Assembly (NCBI RefSeq): GCF_900188005.1
Contig: NZ_FZNR01000007.1
Location: 310,001-374,000 of the forward strand
DNA: 64,000 bases
Direction of reading: 5' to 3'
Source of the DNA: Actinoplanes regularis
GTDB lineage: Bacteria; Actinomycetota; Actinomycetes; Mycobacteriales; Micromonosporaceae
The notes below the pieces were generated by a model. That model saw nothing but the letters and a program-made list of their open reading frames with translations. It was not told where the DNA came from and did not search any database. Below, in pieces: positions 10,533 to 18,962 of this stretch (its first letter is position 1; every line of letters starts with the position of its first letter). Made by a program: the position numbers and the translations under genes.

Positions 10533-11792
10533 TCAGCTGTCGGCGATGGTGAGGGTGCTGAGGCCGGCGACCGCGAGCAGGTCGATTCCGGTGGAGCCGG
10601 ACCAGTCGTTGGCGGTGAAGGAGCGGCCCGGGGCGATGCCCTGGTGGGTGGCGCCGCCGACGGTGACCTGGCCGGCACCGGACTGGACGCGGACCCGGAC
10701 CGGGGTGCCGCCGGCCAGGTTCACCAGGAGCTGGTCGACGCCGCCGGACATCCGGACCGGGAGCAGGCCGTGTGGTTCGGGCAGGGCCAGGTCGATGCGG
10801 CTGGCGCCGCCGTTCAGGTCGACGGCGGCCAGGTCGGCGCCGGTCAGGTCCAGGCGGGAGTGGGCGGTGCCGCCGTCCATCCGCAGCGTCCAGCGGACCG
10901 CGGAGCTCAGCTGGATCGTCACGGTTCCGTTCCCGCCGCTGCCGTCCGAGCGCAGGCGCAGCTTGACCGTGCCGTCGGTCTGCTCGGCGGACGGGGTGAG
11001 GCCGCTGTTCGCGGGGGTGCTGACCCGGAACAGGTCGTCGCCCAGGTCGGCGGCGGTGAGCTGGACCAGGGTCGCGCTGTCCAGCACGTCGAAGGAGGCC
11101 GTCTCCAGGCCGTTGCGGGCGCCGGTGACCGCCCGGTCGCCGGTGTTCGCGGCTGGGTCGGTGGTTCCGGCCTGGCCGGTGGTTCCGGCCTGGCCGGTGG
11201 TTCCGGCCTGGCCGGTGGTTCCGGCCTGGCCGGTGGTCGTGGTGGATTCCGGGGCGCGCTGGGCGGCGGCCGGGTCGAGGGCCGCCTGATCGCGGGGGAC
11301 CAGGAAGAAGGCGGCGATCAGGGCGGCCAGGCCGGCGAACGCGGCGATTCCGATCAATATCGGCCGGCGGCCGGGGGTTCCGGTGTGCGGCGGTTCGAGG
11401 TCGGGCGGTGCGCTCCAGCCGGGTAGCGGGTAGGCGGAGGTGAAACCGGGATCGTCGAAGGGGTCGCTGGCCGGTGGGTAGGACGCCCCGGACAGCGGCG
11501 GGAACCCGGTGGGATCGGTGTCCTCCTCGGCGAAGTCCTCCGGACCGGGTGTCGGCCATTCGCCCGTCGGCTCGAGGATCTGCTCGGTAACGGGCGCCGC
11601 CGGGTCCAGTGCGGGGGCTGCCGGGGTCGGCGCGGGCGTCGTCGGCTGAGACGGGTCGTCGGGGGCGGGGAAAAGGATGGTTGCCAGGACCGGGTGGGTT
11701 CCGGAGGTGTAGCGGACCGGCGGAGACTCCTGTTCCGGTGGTGTCGTTGGATCAGTTTCGGTCGAGGGATTGCCGTCCGGAACCTCGCTCAT
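10533..11792 (-). CDS. membrane-anchored protein with Thr/Gly-Gln repeats, unknown function
   Basis: 419 residues. The N-terminal about 150 residues are Pro/Thr/Glu-rich and disordered. One membrane helix follows (ILIGIAAFAGLAALIAAFFL), then a linker with repeated AGTTGQ units. The C-terminal about 200 residues resemble beta-rich DUF4097-like or adhesin-like folds (LRMDGGTAHSRLDLTGADL and similar). Topology suggests a cytoplasmic disordered tail and an exported beta domain. AGGAGGGG precedes the ATG by three bases or so. I do not recognise the family. The repeat linker is a site where copy number may vary between strains. Confidence 0.7.
   Translation of the reverse strand: MSEVPDGNPSTETDPTTPPEQESPPVRYTSGTHPVLATILFPAPDDPSQPTTPAPTPAAPALDPAAPVTEQILEPTGEWPTPGPEDFAEEDTDPTGFPPLSGASYPPASDPFDDPGFTSAYPLPGWSAPPDLEPPHTGTPGRRPILIGIAAFAGLAALIAAFFLVPRDQAALDPAAAQRAPESTTTTGQAGTTGQAGTTGQAGTTGQAGTTDPAANTGDRAVTGARNGLETASFDVLDSATLVQLTAADLGDDLFRVSTPANSGLTPSAEQTDGTVKLRLRSDGSGGNGTVTIQLSSAVRWTLRMDGGTAHSRLDLTGADLAAVDLNGGASRIDLALPEPHGLLPVRMSGGVDQLLVNLAGGTPVRVRVQSGAGQVTVGGATHQGIAPGRSFTANDWSGSTGIDLLAVAGLSTLTIADS
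11163..11234. repeat. 18-bp coding tandem repeat, four copies
   Basis: GGTTCCGGCCTGGCCGGT occurs four times head to tail (11163-11180, 11181-11198, 11199-11216, 11217-11234), identical at DNA level. On the minus strand it encodes the six-residue unit of the extracellular linker in the 419-residue membrane protein. Identical copies suggest recent expansion by slippage, and 18 bp keeps the frame. Confidence 0.85.
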
Positions 11793-11934
11793 AGCCCCTC
11801 CTGCGCCGGTGTCATCGATGACTACGGAAGAGGGGCGTCTCTGGATCGAATCGGGACACCGGGATCACCGTGGGGCGCGCTGCGGGCGTGCGCCGGGACC
11901 CGCTCCGCGCGGGATCGCCACGGGGCTCGGCTCT

Positions 11935-11984
11935 GCCTGGCCACGGAGCTCCAACGTTCGTACCAGATAATGATCTTGATTTTG
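11935..11984. repeat. dispersed intergenic repeat, copy 2
   Basis: Starts GCCTGGCCACGG and ends GATCTTGATTTTG, with a TCGTAC core, matching the stretch at 114-166 apart from a few substitutions and small gaps. It lies just beyond the gnd terminator in a 258-bp gap between gnd and the membrane-protein gene. Confidence 0.4.
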
Positions 11985-12000
11985 GGTGGCGCGGACGGGA

Positions 12001-12038
12001 GACGCCCCGGGTCCCTGGATCAAGGGGCCCGGGGCGTC
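12001..12038 (-). terminator. intrinsic terminator of gnd
   Basis: GACGCCCCGGG (12001-12011) and CCCGGGGCGTC (12028-12038) form a perfect 11-bp stem with a 16-base loop that can itself pair CCCT with AGGG. It begins 12 bases beyond the gnd stop codon on the minus strand. No strong U-tract follows, as is common in high-GC actinobacteria. Confidence 0.75.
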
Positions 12039-12050
12039 CGCGTGCAGAGG

Positions 12051-13490
12051 TCAGGCGTCGACCTCGGCGCGGTCCTCGGTCGCCCACAGGGTGTGGAACG
12101 CGCCGGCGCGGTCCACCCGGTGGTAGGTGTGGGCGCCGAAGAAGTCCCGCTGGCCCTGGATCAGCGCGGCCGGCAGGCGCTTGGCGCGCAGGCCGTCGTA
12201 GTACGCCAGCGCGGACGCGAAGCCCGGCGCCGGGATGCCCTGCTGGGCCGCGGTGACCACGACGCGGCGCCAGGCGTCCTGGGCGCCGCTGACCGCGTCC
12301 AGGAAGTAGTCGTCGACCAGGAGCGTGCTCAGCGACGGGTTCTTGTCGTAGGCCTGCTTGATGAAGTCCAGGAACTTGGCGCGGATGATGCAGCCGTCCC
12401 GCCAGATCTTGGCCATCGCGCCCGGGTCGATCGCCCAGTCGTACTCCTTGCTGGCCGCCTGGATCTGCTGGAAGCCCTGGGCGTACGCGACGATCTTGGA
12501 GGCGAAGAGCGCCTGCTCGACGTCGGCGCGCAGGTCGCCGCCGGCGTGGGCGGCGCCGGCCGACGGGCCCGGCAGGCCGGCGTCGGCGGCGGCCTTGCGG
12601 ACGTCCGCGCCGCCGGAGAGGGCGCGGGCGAAGACCGACTCGGCGATGCCGCTGACCGGCACGCCCAGGTCCAGGGCGGCCTGCACGGTCCAGCGGCCGG
12701 TGCCCTTCTGCTCGGCCTGGTCCACCACGATGTCCACGAACGGCTTGCCGGTCGCGGCGTCGTTCTGCTTGAGCACCTCGGCGGTGATCTCGATCAGGTA
12801 CGACCCGAGCCGGCCCGCGTTCCACTCGCCGAACGTGGTGGCGATCTCCGCCGGGGACAGGCCGCCGACCTGGCGGAGCAGGTCGTACGCCTCGGCGATG
12901 AGCTGCATGTCGGCGTACTCGATGCCGTTGTGCACCATCTTGACGAAGTGGCCGGCACCGTCCGGGCCGACGTGCGTGCAGCACGGCTCGCCGTCGACCT
13001 TCGCGGCGATGTCCTCCAGCAGCGGGCCGAGCGCGTCGTACGACTCGCGCGGGCCGCCCGGCATGATGCTCGGCCCGTGCAGCGCGCCCTCCTCGCCGCC
13101 GGAGACGCCCATGCCGACGAAGTGCAGGCCCTTGGCGCGGAGCGCGGCCTCCCGGCGCCGGGTGTCCGCGAAGTGCGCGTTGCCGGCGTCGATCAGCATG
13201 TCGCCCTCCTCCAGGAGGGGAGCGAACTCGTCGATCACGGCGTCGGTGGCCGGGCCGGCCTTCACCATGATCACTACCCGGCGTGGGCGCTCAAGGCTCG
13301 CCACGAACTGCTCGGCGGTCTCCGCGGGCAGGAACGTGCCCTCATGGCCGAACTCCTCGGCCAGTTCCTTGGTCCGGCCGTAGGACCGGTTGTGCACCGC
13401 CACGGTGTGCCCGTGCCGGGCGAAGTTGCGGGCCAGGTTGCGGCCCATCACCGCAAGGCCGGTGACCCCGATCTGCGCTTTCTGCGACAT
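12051..13490 (-). CDS. gnd: 6-phosphogluconate dehydrogenase, decarboxylating
   Basis: 479 residues from the ATG at 13490, matching the usual 470-480. It oxidises 6-phosphogluconate to ribulose 5-phosphate and CO2 with NADP+, in the oxidative pentose-phosphate pathway. The Rossmann segment GVTGLAVMGRNLA is at the N-terminus. Further signatures are the substrate-binding run SGGEEGALHGPSIMPGG, the catalytic region HFVKMVHNGIEYADMQ and the C-terminal FFGAHTYHRVD. An upstream in-frame codon would add ten residues, but the ATG has GAGAGG seven bases before it and begins at the conserved N-terminus. A strong hairpin follows. Confidence 0.95.
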   Translation of the reverse strand: MSQKAQIGVTGLAVMGRNLARNFARHGHTVAVHNRSYGRTKELAEEFGHEGTFLPAETAEQFVASLERPRRVVIMVKAGPATDAVIDEFAPLLEEGDMLIDAGNAHFADTRRREAALRAKGLHFVGMGVSGGEEGALHGPSIMPGGPRESYDALGPLLEDIAAKVDGEPCCTHVGPDGAGHFVKMVHNGIEYADMQLIAEAYDLLRQVGGLSPAEIATTFGEWNAGRLGSYLIEITAEVLKQNDAATGKPFVDIVVDQAEQKGTGRWTVQAALDLGVPVSGIAESVFARALSGGADVRKAAADAGLPGPSAGAAHAGGDLRADVEQALFASKIVAYAQGFQQIQAASKEYDWAIDPGAMAKIWRDGCIIRAKFLDFIKQAYDKNPSLSTLLVDDYFLDAVSGAQDAWRRVVVTAAQQGIPAPGFASALAYYDGLRAKRLPAALIQGQRDFFGAHTYHRVDRAGAFHTLWATEDRAEVDA

Positions 13491-13736
13491 TCCTACGTCC
13501 TCTCGTAACCGGCCCGTCACGGGCCCACGCGCTCTTTCTACGGGATCGAACGGCCGCGGGTTCGATCACGTCCACGTGGTGAAAAGCTCAACCCGTCCAT
13601 GCTGCCCCGCGCGGGCCGGTCATGCCGGGTACGCCGCCGGAAACGCCCGGGCGGGGCGGGCGCGCGCGAGATCCGTGCGGCGGTACGCTTCCTGCCATGC
13701 CGAACCGGATCGTGCCGTCAGCCGGTCGGCCCTGAC

Positions 13737-14051
13737 ATGCGCCGGGGCGAGATCTGGACCATCGGCGACCGCTCCGACCTGCGATACCGCGTGCTCGTGC
13801 TCTCCGCCGACAGTTACAACGAACGGGACAACGCGTCGCCGTACTGCGCGCCGATCGTACGCCAGCGCGGCGTGACCGAACTCCCGCCGTTCGCGGTCGC
13901 CCTCACCGAGCAGGATCCGATCACCGGTGTCGTGGTCGTCAACCGGATGCGCCGGCTGCCCGCCTCGGTCGGCGCCGAGCGGATCGGCATGGTGACCGGC
14001 TCCAGCATGGCCCGCTTGACCGAGGCGATGCGGGACCTCTTCGAGTTGTAG
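13737..14051 (+). CDS. MazF/PemK-like toxin family protein, orphan
   Basis: 104 residues from the ATG at 13737. The N-terminal MRRGEIWTI, a following beta-barrel pattern (RVLVLSADSYN, APIVRQ) and VNRMRRLPAS fit the MazF/PemK/CcdB-type SH3 barrel, where the basic N-terminal loop contributes to RNA cleavage. No antitoxin gene is recognisable: the previous gene is divergent gnd, and only a 12-codon ORF (13697-13735) precedes it, one base away. There is no Shine-Dalgarno before 13737. A longer in-frame start at 13599 would add an Arg-rich segment that does not look like protein. It may be a solitary, inactive or chromosomally domesticated member. Confidence 0.6.
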   Translation: MRRGEIWTIGDRSDLRYRVLVLSADSYNERDNASPYCAPIVRQRGVTELPPFAVALTEQDPITGVVVVNRMRRLPASVGAERIGMVTGSSMARLTEAMRDLFEL

Positions 14052-14212
14052 CCGCCGATCCGTCCCCGGCCGCCCCCGAAAGCCTTACGCCCGACCGGGT
14101 GACTGTGTGACGGACACCCCAGGCAGCGGTCCGGCCCGGATGATCGGGGGATGTGTACGCCCGGTGCGCTGGCGTAAACCGGAACCGGTAGGCGGGGCGG
14201 GGAGGCGTATCA

Positions 14213-15454
14213 GTGGGTGGTCAGGCGTATGCGGAGGCGCTCAGGGATCGGTGGGCCAGGTCGGCCGCCACCGACCTGGCCATTGACCGGCTCGCCGGGG
14301 TGGAGGAGATGGCCAACCTCGGCTGGGGCGAGTGGGACCTGGTCACCGGCGACGTCTACTGGTCGCCGCAGCTCTACCGGATCTTCGAGCGTGACCCGGC
14401 GCTCGGCCCGCTGACCAGGGCCGAGGCGGAGCGCTCCGGCAAGGCCTCCTCGCTCGGCGACGCGGTGCTCGCCGCGGCCCACGACACCGACCGGATCGAT
14501 CTGGTCAGCCAGGTGCGGATCGGGGACCGGATCCGGCGGCTGCGCACGGTCGCGGACACCGTCCGGGACGCCGACGGCCGGCCGGTGCGCCTGTTCGGCA
14601 TCGTCCAGGACGTGACCGGGCAGCCGGTCAGCGCGCAGCGGCTGGCCGAGGTCGAGCGGAAGCTGGACGAGCAGCGCCGGGCCACGGTCGCCGAGCACGA
14701 CCTGGCCCTGCGCCTGCAGGAGATCATCCTGCCGATCCCGGACGAGCCGATCGAACTGCCCGGGCTCAAGGCCGCGGTCCGCTATCTGCCGGCCGGACAG
14801 GAGACCATGGTCGGCGGCGACTGGTTCCACGCGGCCGACCTGCGCGACGGGACCGTGCTGCTGGCCGTCGGCGACGTCGCCGGCCACGGCACCAAGGCAG
14901 CCAGCAACATGGCCCAGCTCCGGCACGCCCTGCGCGCGCTGGCGGTGGTGGACAGCGACCCGGTCACCCTGCTCGGCCACCTCAACCGGCTCACCTGCGA
15001 GCTGGAGCGGGAGACCCCGGAGCTGGCCGCGACCGCGGTGATCGCCCGCTTCGACCCGCGCCGCCGGGAACTGGTCTGGGCGCAGGCCGGGCACCCGCCG
15101 CCGCTGCTCTGCCGGGACGGCCGGACCGCGACGCTGGCCCGGCCGTCCGGCCCGATGCTCGGCGTCGTGGAGGACGCCCGTTACACCGCCGCGGTCACCG
15201 AGTTCCGCCCCGGTGACGTGCTGCTGCTCTACACCGACGGGCTGGTCGAGCACCGCGGGCAGAGCCTGGACGCCGGCCTCGACGCGGTCATCGCCACGGT
15301 GGACGACACCGTGCGGAGCGCCCCGCACCAGCCGCTCGCCGAGCTGGTCGGCCGGCTGCGGCGGGCCAATCCGGACGACGACACCTGCATCCTGGCCGCC
15401 CGGCCGTCCACCGGCGGGACCCGCGACCTGCGCCACCTGCTGGGCCGGATCTGA
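14213..15454 (+). CDS. PAS-PP2C (SpoIIE-type) serine phosphatase
   Basis: 413 residues. A PAS-like sensor spans about 30-140 (MANLGWGEWDLVTGDVYWS, then LFGIVQDVTG), then a helical linker to about 175 and a SpoIIE/RsbU-type PP2C domain to the end. Metal-binding Asp residues appear in GGDWFHA, VGDVAGHG, LLYTDG and DDDTCIL. Such proteins dephosphorylate anti-sigma-factor antagonists in stress signalling. The GTG start has GGGGAGG seven bases upstream. It sits 67 bases before the GlnX-like gene. No anti-sigma factor or antagonist is adjacent, so its partner is unknown. Confidence 0.88.
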   Translation: MGGQAYAEALRDRWARSAATDLAIDRLAGVEEMANLGWGEWDLVTGDVYWSPQLYRIFERDPALGPLTRAEAERSGKASSLGDAVLAAAHDTDRIDLVSQVRIGDRIRRLRTVADTVRDADGRPVRLFGIVQDVTGQPVSAQRLAEVERKLDEQRRATVAEHDLALRLQEIILPIPDEPIELPGLKAAVRYLPAGQETMVGGDWFHAADLRDGTVLLAVGDVAGHGTKAASNMAQLRHALRALAVVDSDPVTLLGHLNRLTCELERETPELAATAVIARFDPRRRELVWAQAGHPPPLLCRDGRTATLARPSGPMLGVVEDARYTAAVTEFRPGDVLLLYTDGLVEHRGQSLDAGLDAVIATVDDTVRSAPHQPLAELVGRLRRANPDDDTCILAARPSTGGTRDLRHLLGRI

Positions 15455-15521
15455 CCACCGAGTATGTTGCTCCCGCGCCGTACCGTCGTCGGCAGTCATC
15501 GGCGAACCTCGGGAGCGGACG

Positions 15522-16775
15522 TTGCCACGACTCACACGCCGTCTCGTCACACCGGATCTCTACCGGCTGATCGCCGCCACACTGGTCGTGCTCGGTCTCG
15601 CCCTCGGCGGGACCGCCCTCGCGACGGTGCATCACCGCTCCGGCCTGACCCGGGACATCACCGGCGTGAGCGGTCCGCTCAGCGTCAGCGCGCAGGAGCT
15701 CTACCGGTCGCTGTCCGACGCGGACGCGACCGCGGCCAACGCGTTCCTGGCCAACGGAGCCGAACCGGCCGCGCTGCGGCAGCGCTACCTCGACGACCTG
15801 GCCCAGGCCGGCGCCGCGCTGACCGTGGCGGCCCGGGACGCCGACGACGCGGACACCGCCCGGCTCGCGGTGCTCACCGACCAGCTGCCGGTCTACTCCG
15901 GACTCGTCGAGACGGCACGGTCGTACAACCGGCTGGGCGTACCGCTCGGGGGTGCATACCTGCGGGAAGCGTCAGCTCTGATGCGGCAGACCCTGCTGCC
16001 GCAGGCGCAGGCCCTGTTCGAGTCCGCGCAAGGCCGGTTGGGCGGCGCGCAGCGGGACGCCGCCGGGCTGCCCTGGCCGATCCTGCTGCTGGGCCTGCTC
16101 GCCGTGGCCGCGCTGCTCACCGCCCAGGTGCTGCTCGCCCGCCGGACCAACCGGGTCTTCAACGTCGGCCTGGTCGCCGCCAGCCTGGTCGCGCTGATCA
16201 TGCTGGCCTGGTCCGCCGTCGCGCTGGGCGCCGCGGCCACCCGGGTCGAGGCCGGCCGTCAGGAAGGCTCGAAGGTGGTCACCACGCTTGCCACCGCCCG
16301 GCGCGCGGCCCTGCAGGCCCGCGCCGACGAGGCGCTCACGCTGGTCGCCCGGGCCGGCAGCGGCGCCATGGAGAATGATTACGACGTCGCCATGAGGGAC
16401 CTGGCGGGCCTGCTCGGCGCGGCCGCGGTCCAGGCGCCGGAGGCCGACCGGAAGCTGATCCGGCAAGCCCGCGAGCACGCGAGCCGATGGCAGAAGCTGC
16501 ACGACGGGATGCGCGAGCTGGACGACAAGGGTGACTATCTGGCCGCGGTGGCGAAGGCGACCGCGACCGGCCCGGCCGACCTCCCGGCCGCCTTCTCCGA
16601 GCTCGACTCGGCCGTCTCCGCCGCCCTGGCCGTCGCCAACGAGCGGGTCGCCCGGCAGGCCGGGAACGGAGGCCGCGCCCTGACCGGCCTGGAGATCGCG
16701 TTGCTGCTGCTGACCGCGGGCCTGACCGCCGCGGTCATCCTCGGGTTCCGGCCCCGGATCGGAGAGTACCGATGA
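15522..16775 (+). CDS. four-helix sensor membrane protein, GlnX-like
   Basis: 417 residues from a TTG at 15522 with GGGAG six bases upstream. Topology: one membrane helix at about 15-38, an extracellular helical domain, two central helices (PILLLGLLAVAALL and VGLVAASLVALIMLAW), a second extracellular helical domain and a C-terminal helix. The double four-helix-bundle layout and the overlapping downstream glutamate-type binding protein match GlnX (Rv0412c)/GlnH of mycobacteria, where the pair senses amino acids and controls kinase PknG. No PknG gene follows here. The assignment rests on topology and gene order, not on strong sequence identity I can verify. Confidence 0.65.
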   Translation: MPRLTRRLVTPDLYRLIAATLVVLGLALGGTALATVHHRSGLTRDITGVSGPLSVSAQELYRSLSDADATAANAFLANGAEPAALRQRYLDDLAQAGAALTVAARDADDADTARLAVLTDQLPVYSGLVETARSYNRLGVPLGGAYLREASALMRQTLLPQAQALFESAQGRLGGAQRDAAGLPWPILLLGLLAVAALLTAQVLLARRTNRVFNVGLVAASLVALIMLAWSAVALGAAATRVEAGRQEGSKVVTTLATARRAALQARADEALTLVARAGSGAMENDYDVAMRDLAGLLGAAAVQAPEADRKLIRQAREHASRWQKLHDGMRELDDKGDYLAAVAKATATGPADLPAAFSELDSAVSAALAVANERVARQAGNGGRALTGLEIALLLLTAGLTAAVILGFRPRIGEYR

Positions 16776-17737
16776 AGCGTCCCGTCGCCCTGCTCGTCCT
16801 GCTCACCCTGCTCGCCGGTTGCGGCTCCGAGGCGCGGCCGCAGCCCACCGGCGGCGTCCGGGCGGTCGTGCCGCTGCCGGAGAACGTGCAGGACCCGGCC
16901 GAGGTCCCGAGCCCCCCACCGGCTCCGAACTGCACGCCGCGGGCCAGCCTGCGGCCCACCGGCACGCTGCCGGCACCCGGGCGGATGCCGGCCGGCAGCA
17001 CGATGGCGAAGATCGCCGCGCGCGGCCGGTTGATCGTCGGCGTCGACCAGAACGCGTACCTGTTCGGCTTCCGCGACCCGGCGACCGGCGATCTCGTCGG
17101 CTTCGAGATCGACATGGCGCGCGCGGTGGCCAAGGCGATCTTCGGTGATCCGGGGAAGATCCAGTTCCAGGCGATCACCACCGCGGACCGGATCCGGGTG
17201 ATCCAGCAGGGCTCCGTCGACATGGTCGTCCGGACCATGACGATGACCTGCGAGCGCTGGCAGCAGGTCTCGTTCTCCACCGAATATCTCGCGTCGCACC
17301 AGCGGCTGCTTGTCCGCCGGGGCTCCGGCATCCGTGAGTTCAGTGATCTGGGCGGCCGCAAGGTCTGCGCCACCCGGGGCAGCACCAGCATCCGGACGAT
17401 CGCGGCGCAGCCGTCGAAGCCGATCCCGGTGGCCACCGACAGCACCCTGGACTGTCTGGTCATGCTCCAGCAGGGCCAGGTCGACGCGGTCTCCACCATC
17501 GACGTGCTGCTGGCCGGTCTCGCCGCGCAGGATCCGAGCACCGAGGTCACTGGGGCGCGCAGCAGCGACGAGCCGGCCGGGATCGGCATCTCCAAGGACT
17601 CGCCCGACCTGGTGCGCTTCGTCAACGGGGTGCTGGAGAAAGTGCGCTCGGACGGTACGTGGACCCGCAGCTACCAGCGCTGGCTGTCGGCGCTGGGCCC
17701 CGCTCCGCAGCCGCCGGCCCCGGTCTACCGGGACTGA
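16772..17737 (+). CDS. glnH: glutamate-type solute-binding lipoprotein, GlnH-like
   Basis: 321 residues. A lipoprotein signal peptide ends LLAGC (lipobox Cys near 17), followed by a Pro-rich spacer to about 75. The type-2 periplasmic binding fold begins AKIAARGRLIVGVDQN and contains GFEIDMARAVAKAIFG, MVVRTMTMTCERW, LGGRKVCATRGSTS and a C-terminal SYQRWLSALG, all typical of polar amino-acid binding proteins. It overlaps the GlnX-like gene by four bases (ATGA). No ABC permease or ATPase is nearby, which fits a sensing rather than transport role, as known for mycobacterial GlnH. Confidence 0.8.
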   Translation: MKRPVALLVLLTLLAGCGSEARPQPTGGVRAVVPLPENVQDPAEVPSPPPAPNCTPRASLRPTGTLPAPGRMPAGSTMAKIAARGRLIVGVDQNAYLFGFRDPATGDLVGFEIDMARAVAKAIFGDPGKIQFQAITTADRIRVIQQGSVDMVVRTMTMTCERWQQVSFSTEYLASHQRLLVRRGSGIREFSDLGGRKVCATRGSTSIRTIAAQPSKPIPVATDSTLDCLVMLQQGQVDAVSTIDVLLAGLAAQDPSTEVTGARSSDEPAGIGISKDSPDLVRFVNGVLEKVRSDGTWTRSYQRWLSALGPAPQPPAPVYRD

Positions 17738-17774
17738 CCCGCCCGGTGTTGTATTCATCGGCGATCATCTTCGT

Positions 17775-18548
17775 GTGACGACCCTGTGGCCCTCGGGCCG
17801 GAAGACCCTCGGATATCCGGCGCTGCTCGTGGCCGGACTGGCCGCGCTCTACCTGCCGATCCACACCCAACTGGAGCTCGACGACTGGGCGGCTCACCTA
17901 CGAGCCACGGGCGTACCGGCCCGAGGGTTCGTCTATGACCTGACGTCGACCATGCATTTCCGGTACGAGGTCGGCGGCCGGCAGTACGAGGAGATCGTCT
18001 CCTGCCCCGAGACGTGTCTGCTTCCCGGTGAGTCCATTGCGATCTGGGTGAACCCGGCTGACCACACCGACTTCGTCACGGGTCTCGGCACGCTCAGCGG
18101 GAGCCGTGGCGGCCCGCAAGGCTTGGTGGGATTCGTCGGTTTCGTGGCGGCCGTCGCCGGTGGCTACTGGACCGTCCGCCGGTTCCGTCCACCCCGGCCC
18201 TGGCGGACCGCCCTGATCGACGGCCGGCGTTCGTTCACCGATGGGCGCACCACCGAGGCCGCCCGTACCAGCGCGGAGGGCATCGCGCTGCTGGAGCGTT
18301 ACCGGGAGCGGCGTCTGGACGAGTTGTGGCTGGACTGCGATCTCGGCGCGGACGACGAGATCTGGCCGGTGGTGAAGGTGCTGGAGGACGCGGCGTTCGA
18401 GAAGCGCCGCATCGACGTCGGTCTCGTCAACGTCTACTCGGCCAGCCCGCTCCAGGCGGCCAAGGTGGCGCGGGTCCTGCGGCACTGGGCCTATCACGTC
18501 GAGGTCGTGTCAGCATCGGCCGAGCTCCGTACCATGTCGGCGGTCTGA
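17775..18548 (+). CDS. DUF3592-like membrane protein with unknown C-terminal domain
   Basis: About 257 residues from the GTG at 17775. Two membrane helices (about 12-30 and 116-133) flank an extracellular beta domain whose GFVYDL, FRYEVGGRQYEE and PADHTDFV resemble DUF3592. The cytoplasmic part (about 140-257) is acidic and basic alpha/beta sequence (LDELWLDCDLGADDEIWPVVKVLEDAAF, split across the region) that I do not recognise. No good Shine-Dalgarno is visible, so the start is uncertain. It follows glnH by 37 bases and may belong to the same transcript. Confidence 0.6.
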   Translation: MTTLWPSGRKTLGYPALLVAGLAALYLPIHTQLELDDWAAHLRATGVPARGFVYDLTSTMHFRYEVGGRQYEEIVSCPETCLLPGESIAIWVNPADHTDFVTGLGTLSGSRGGPQGLVGFVGFVAAVAGGYWTVRRFRPPRPWRTALIDGRRSFTDGRTTEAARTSAEGIALLERYRERRLDELWLDCDLGADDEIWPVVKVLEDAAFEKRRIDVGLVNVYSASPLQAAKVARVLRHWAYHVEVVSASAELRTMSAV

Positions 18549-18560
18549 CAGGATGCCCCG

Positions 18561-18962
18561 GTGAAGCCAACGGTCTCCTGTGTATTCGTCTGCCACGACG
18601 GCGCCGGCCGGATCCTGCTCGCCAAGCGTTCCGAGCAGGCCCGCGACGAGCCCGGGACCTGGGACTGCGGCGCCGGCGCGCTGGAGTTCGGCGAGACGTT
18701 CGAGGCGGCGGTCACCCGCGAGGTGATCGAGGAGTACACGGCCGTGCCGCAGGCGATCGAGGAGCTCGGCGTCCGCAACGTACTACGGGAGGACCCGCCG
18801 TCGCACTGGGTCGCGGTGATCTTCGCGGTGCGGGTCGACCCGGCCGAGGTCCGGATCGGCGAGCCCCACAAGTTCGACGCGCTGACCTGGTGCACCCCGG
18901 ACGATCTGCCCTCCCCGCGGCACTCCCAGCTCGACGCCACCCTCGCCCTACTGCACTGGTGA
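18561..18962 (+). CDS. NUDIX hydrolase
   Basis: 133 residues with a complete Nudix box: GALEFGETFEAAVTREVIEE (Gx5Ex7REUxEE), whose glutamates bind the divalent metal. The family hydrolyses nucleoside diphosphates linked to other moieties, often oxidised nucleotides or NDP-sugars; the substrate is not predictable. The start is GTG at 18561, 12 bases after the preceding gene. Its tail overlaps the convergent radical-SAM gene by 15 bases. Confidence 0.88.
   Translation: MKPTVSCVFVCHDGAGRILLAKRSEQARDEPGTWDCGAGALEFGETFEAAVTREVIEEYTAVPQAIEELGVRNVLREDPPSHWVAVIFAVRVDPAEVRIGEPHKFDALTWCTPDDLPSPRHSQLDATLALLHW

Noticed and set aside
8911-11559. Minus-strand open frame across the minisatellite gap
   Set aside because: It runs antisense to the GGDEF-EAL gene, through the repeats and out of frame through the 419-residue protein gene.
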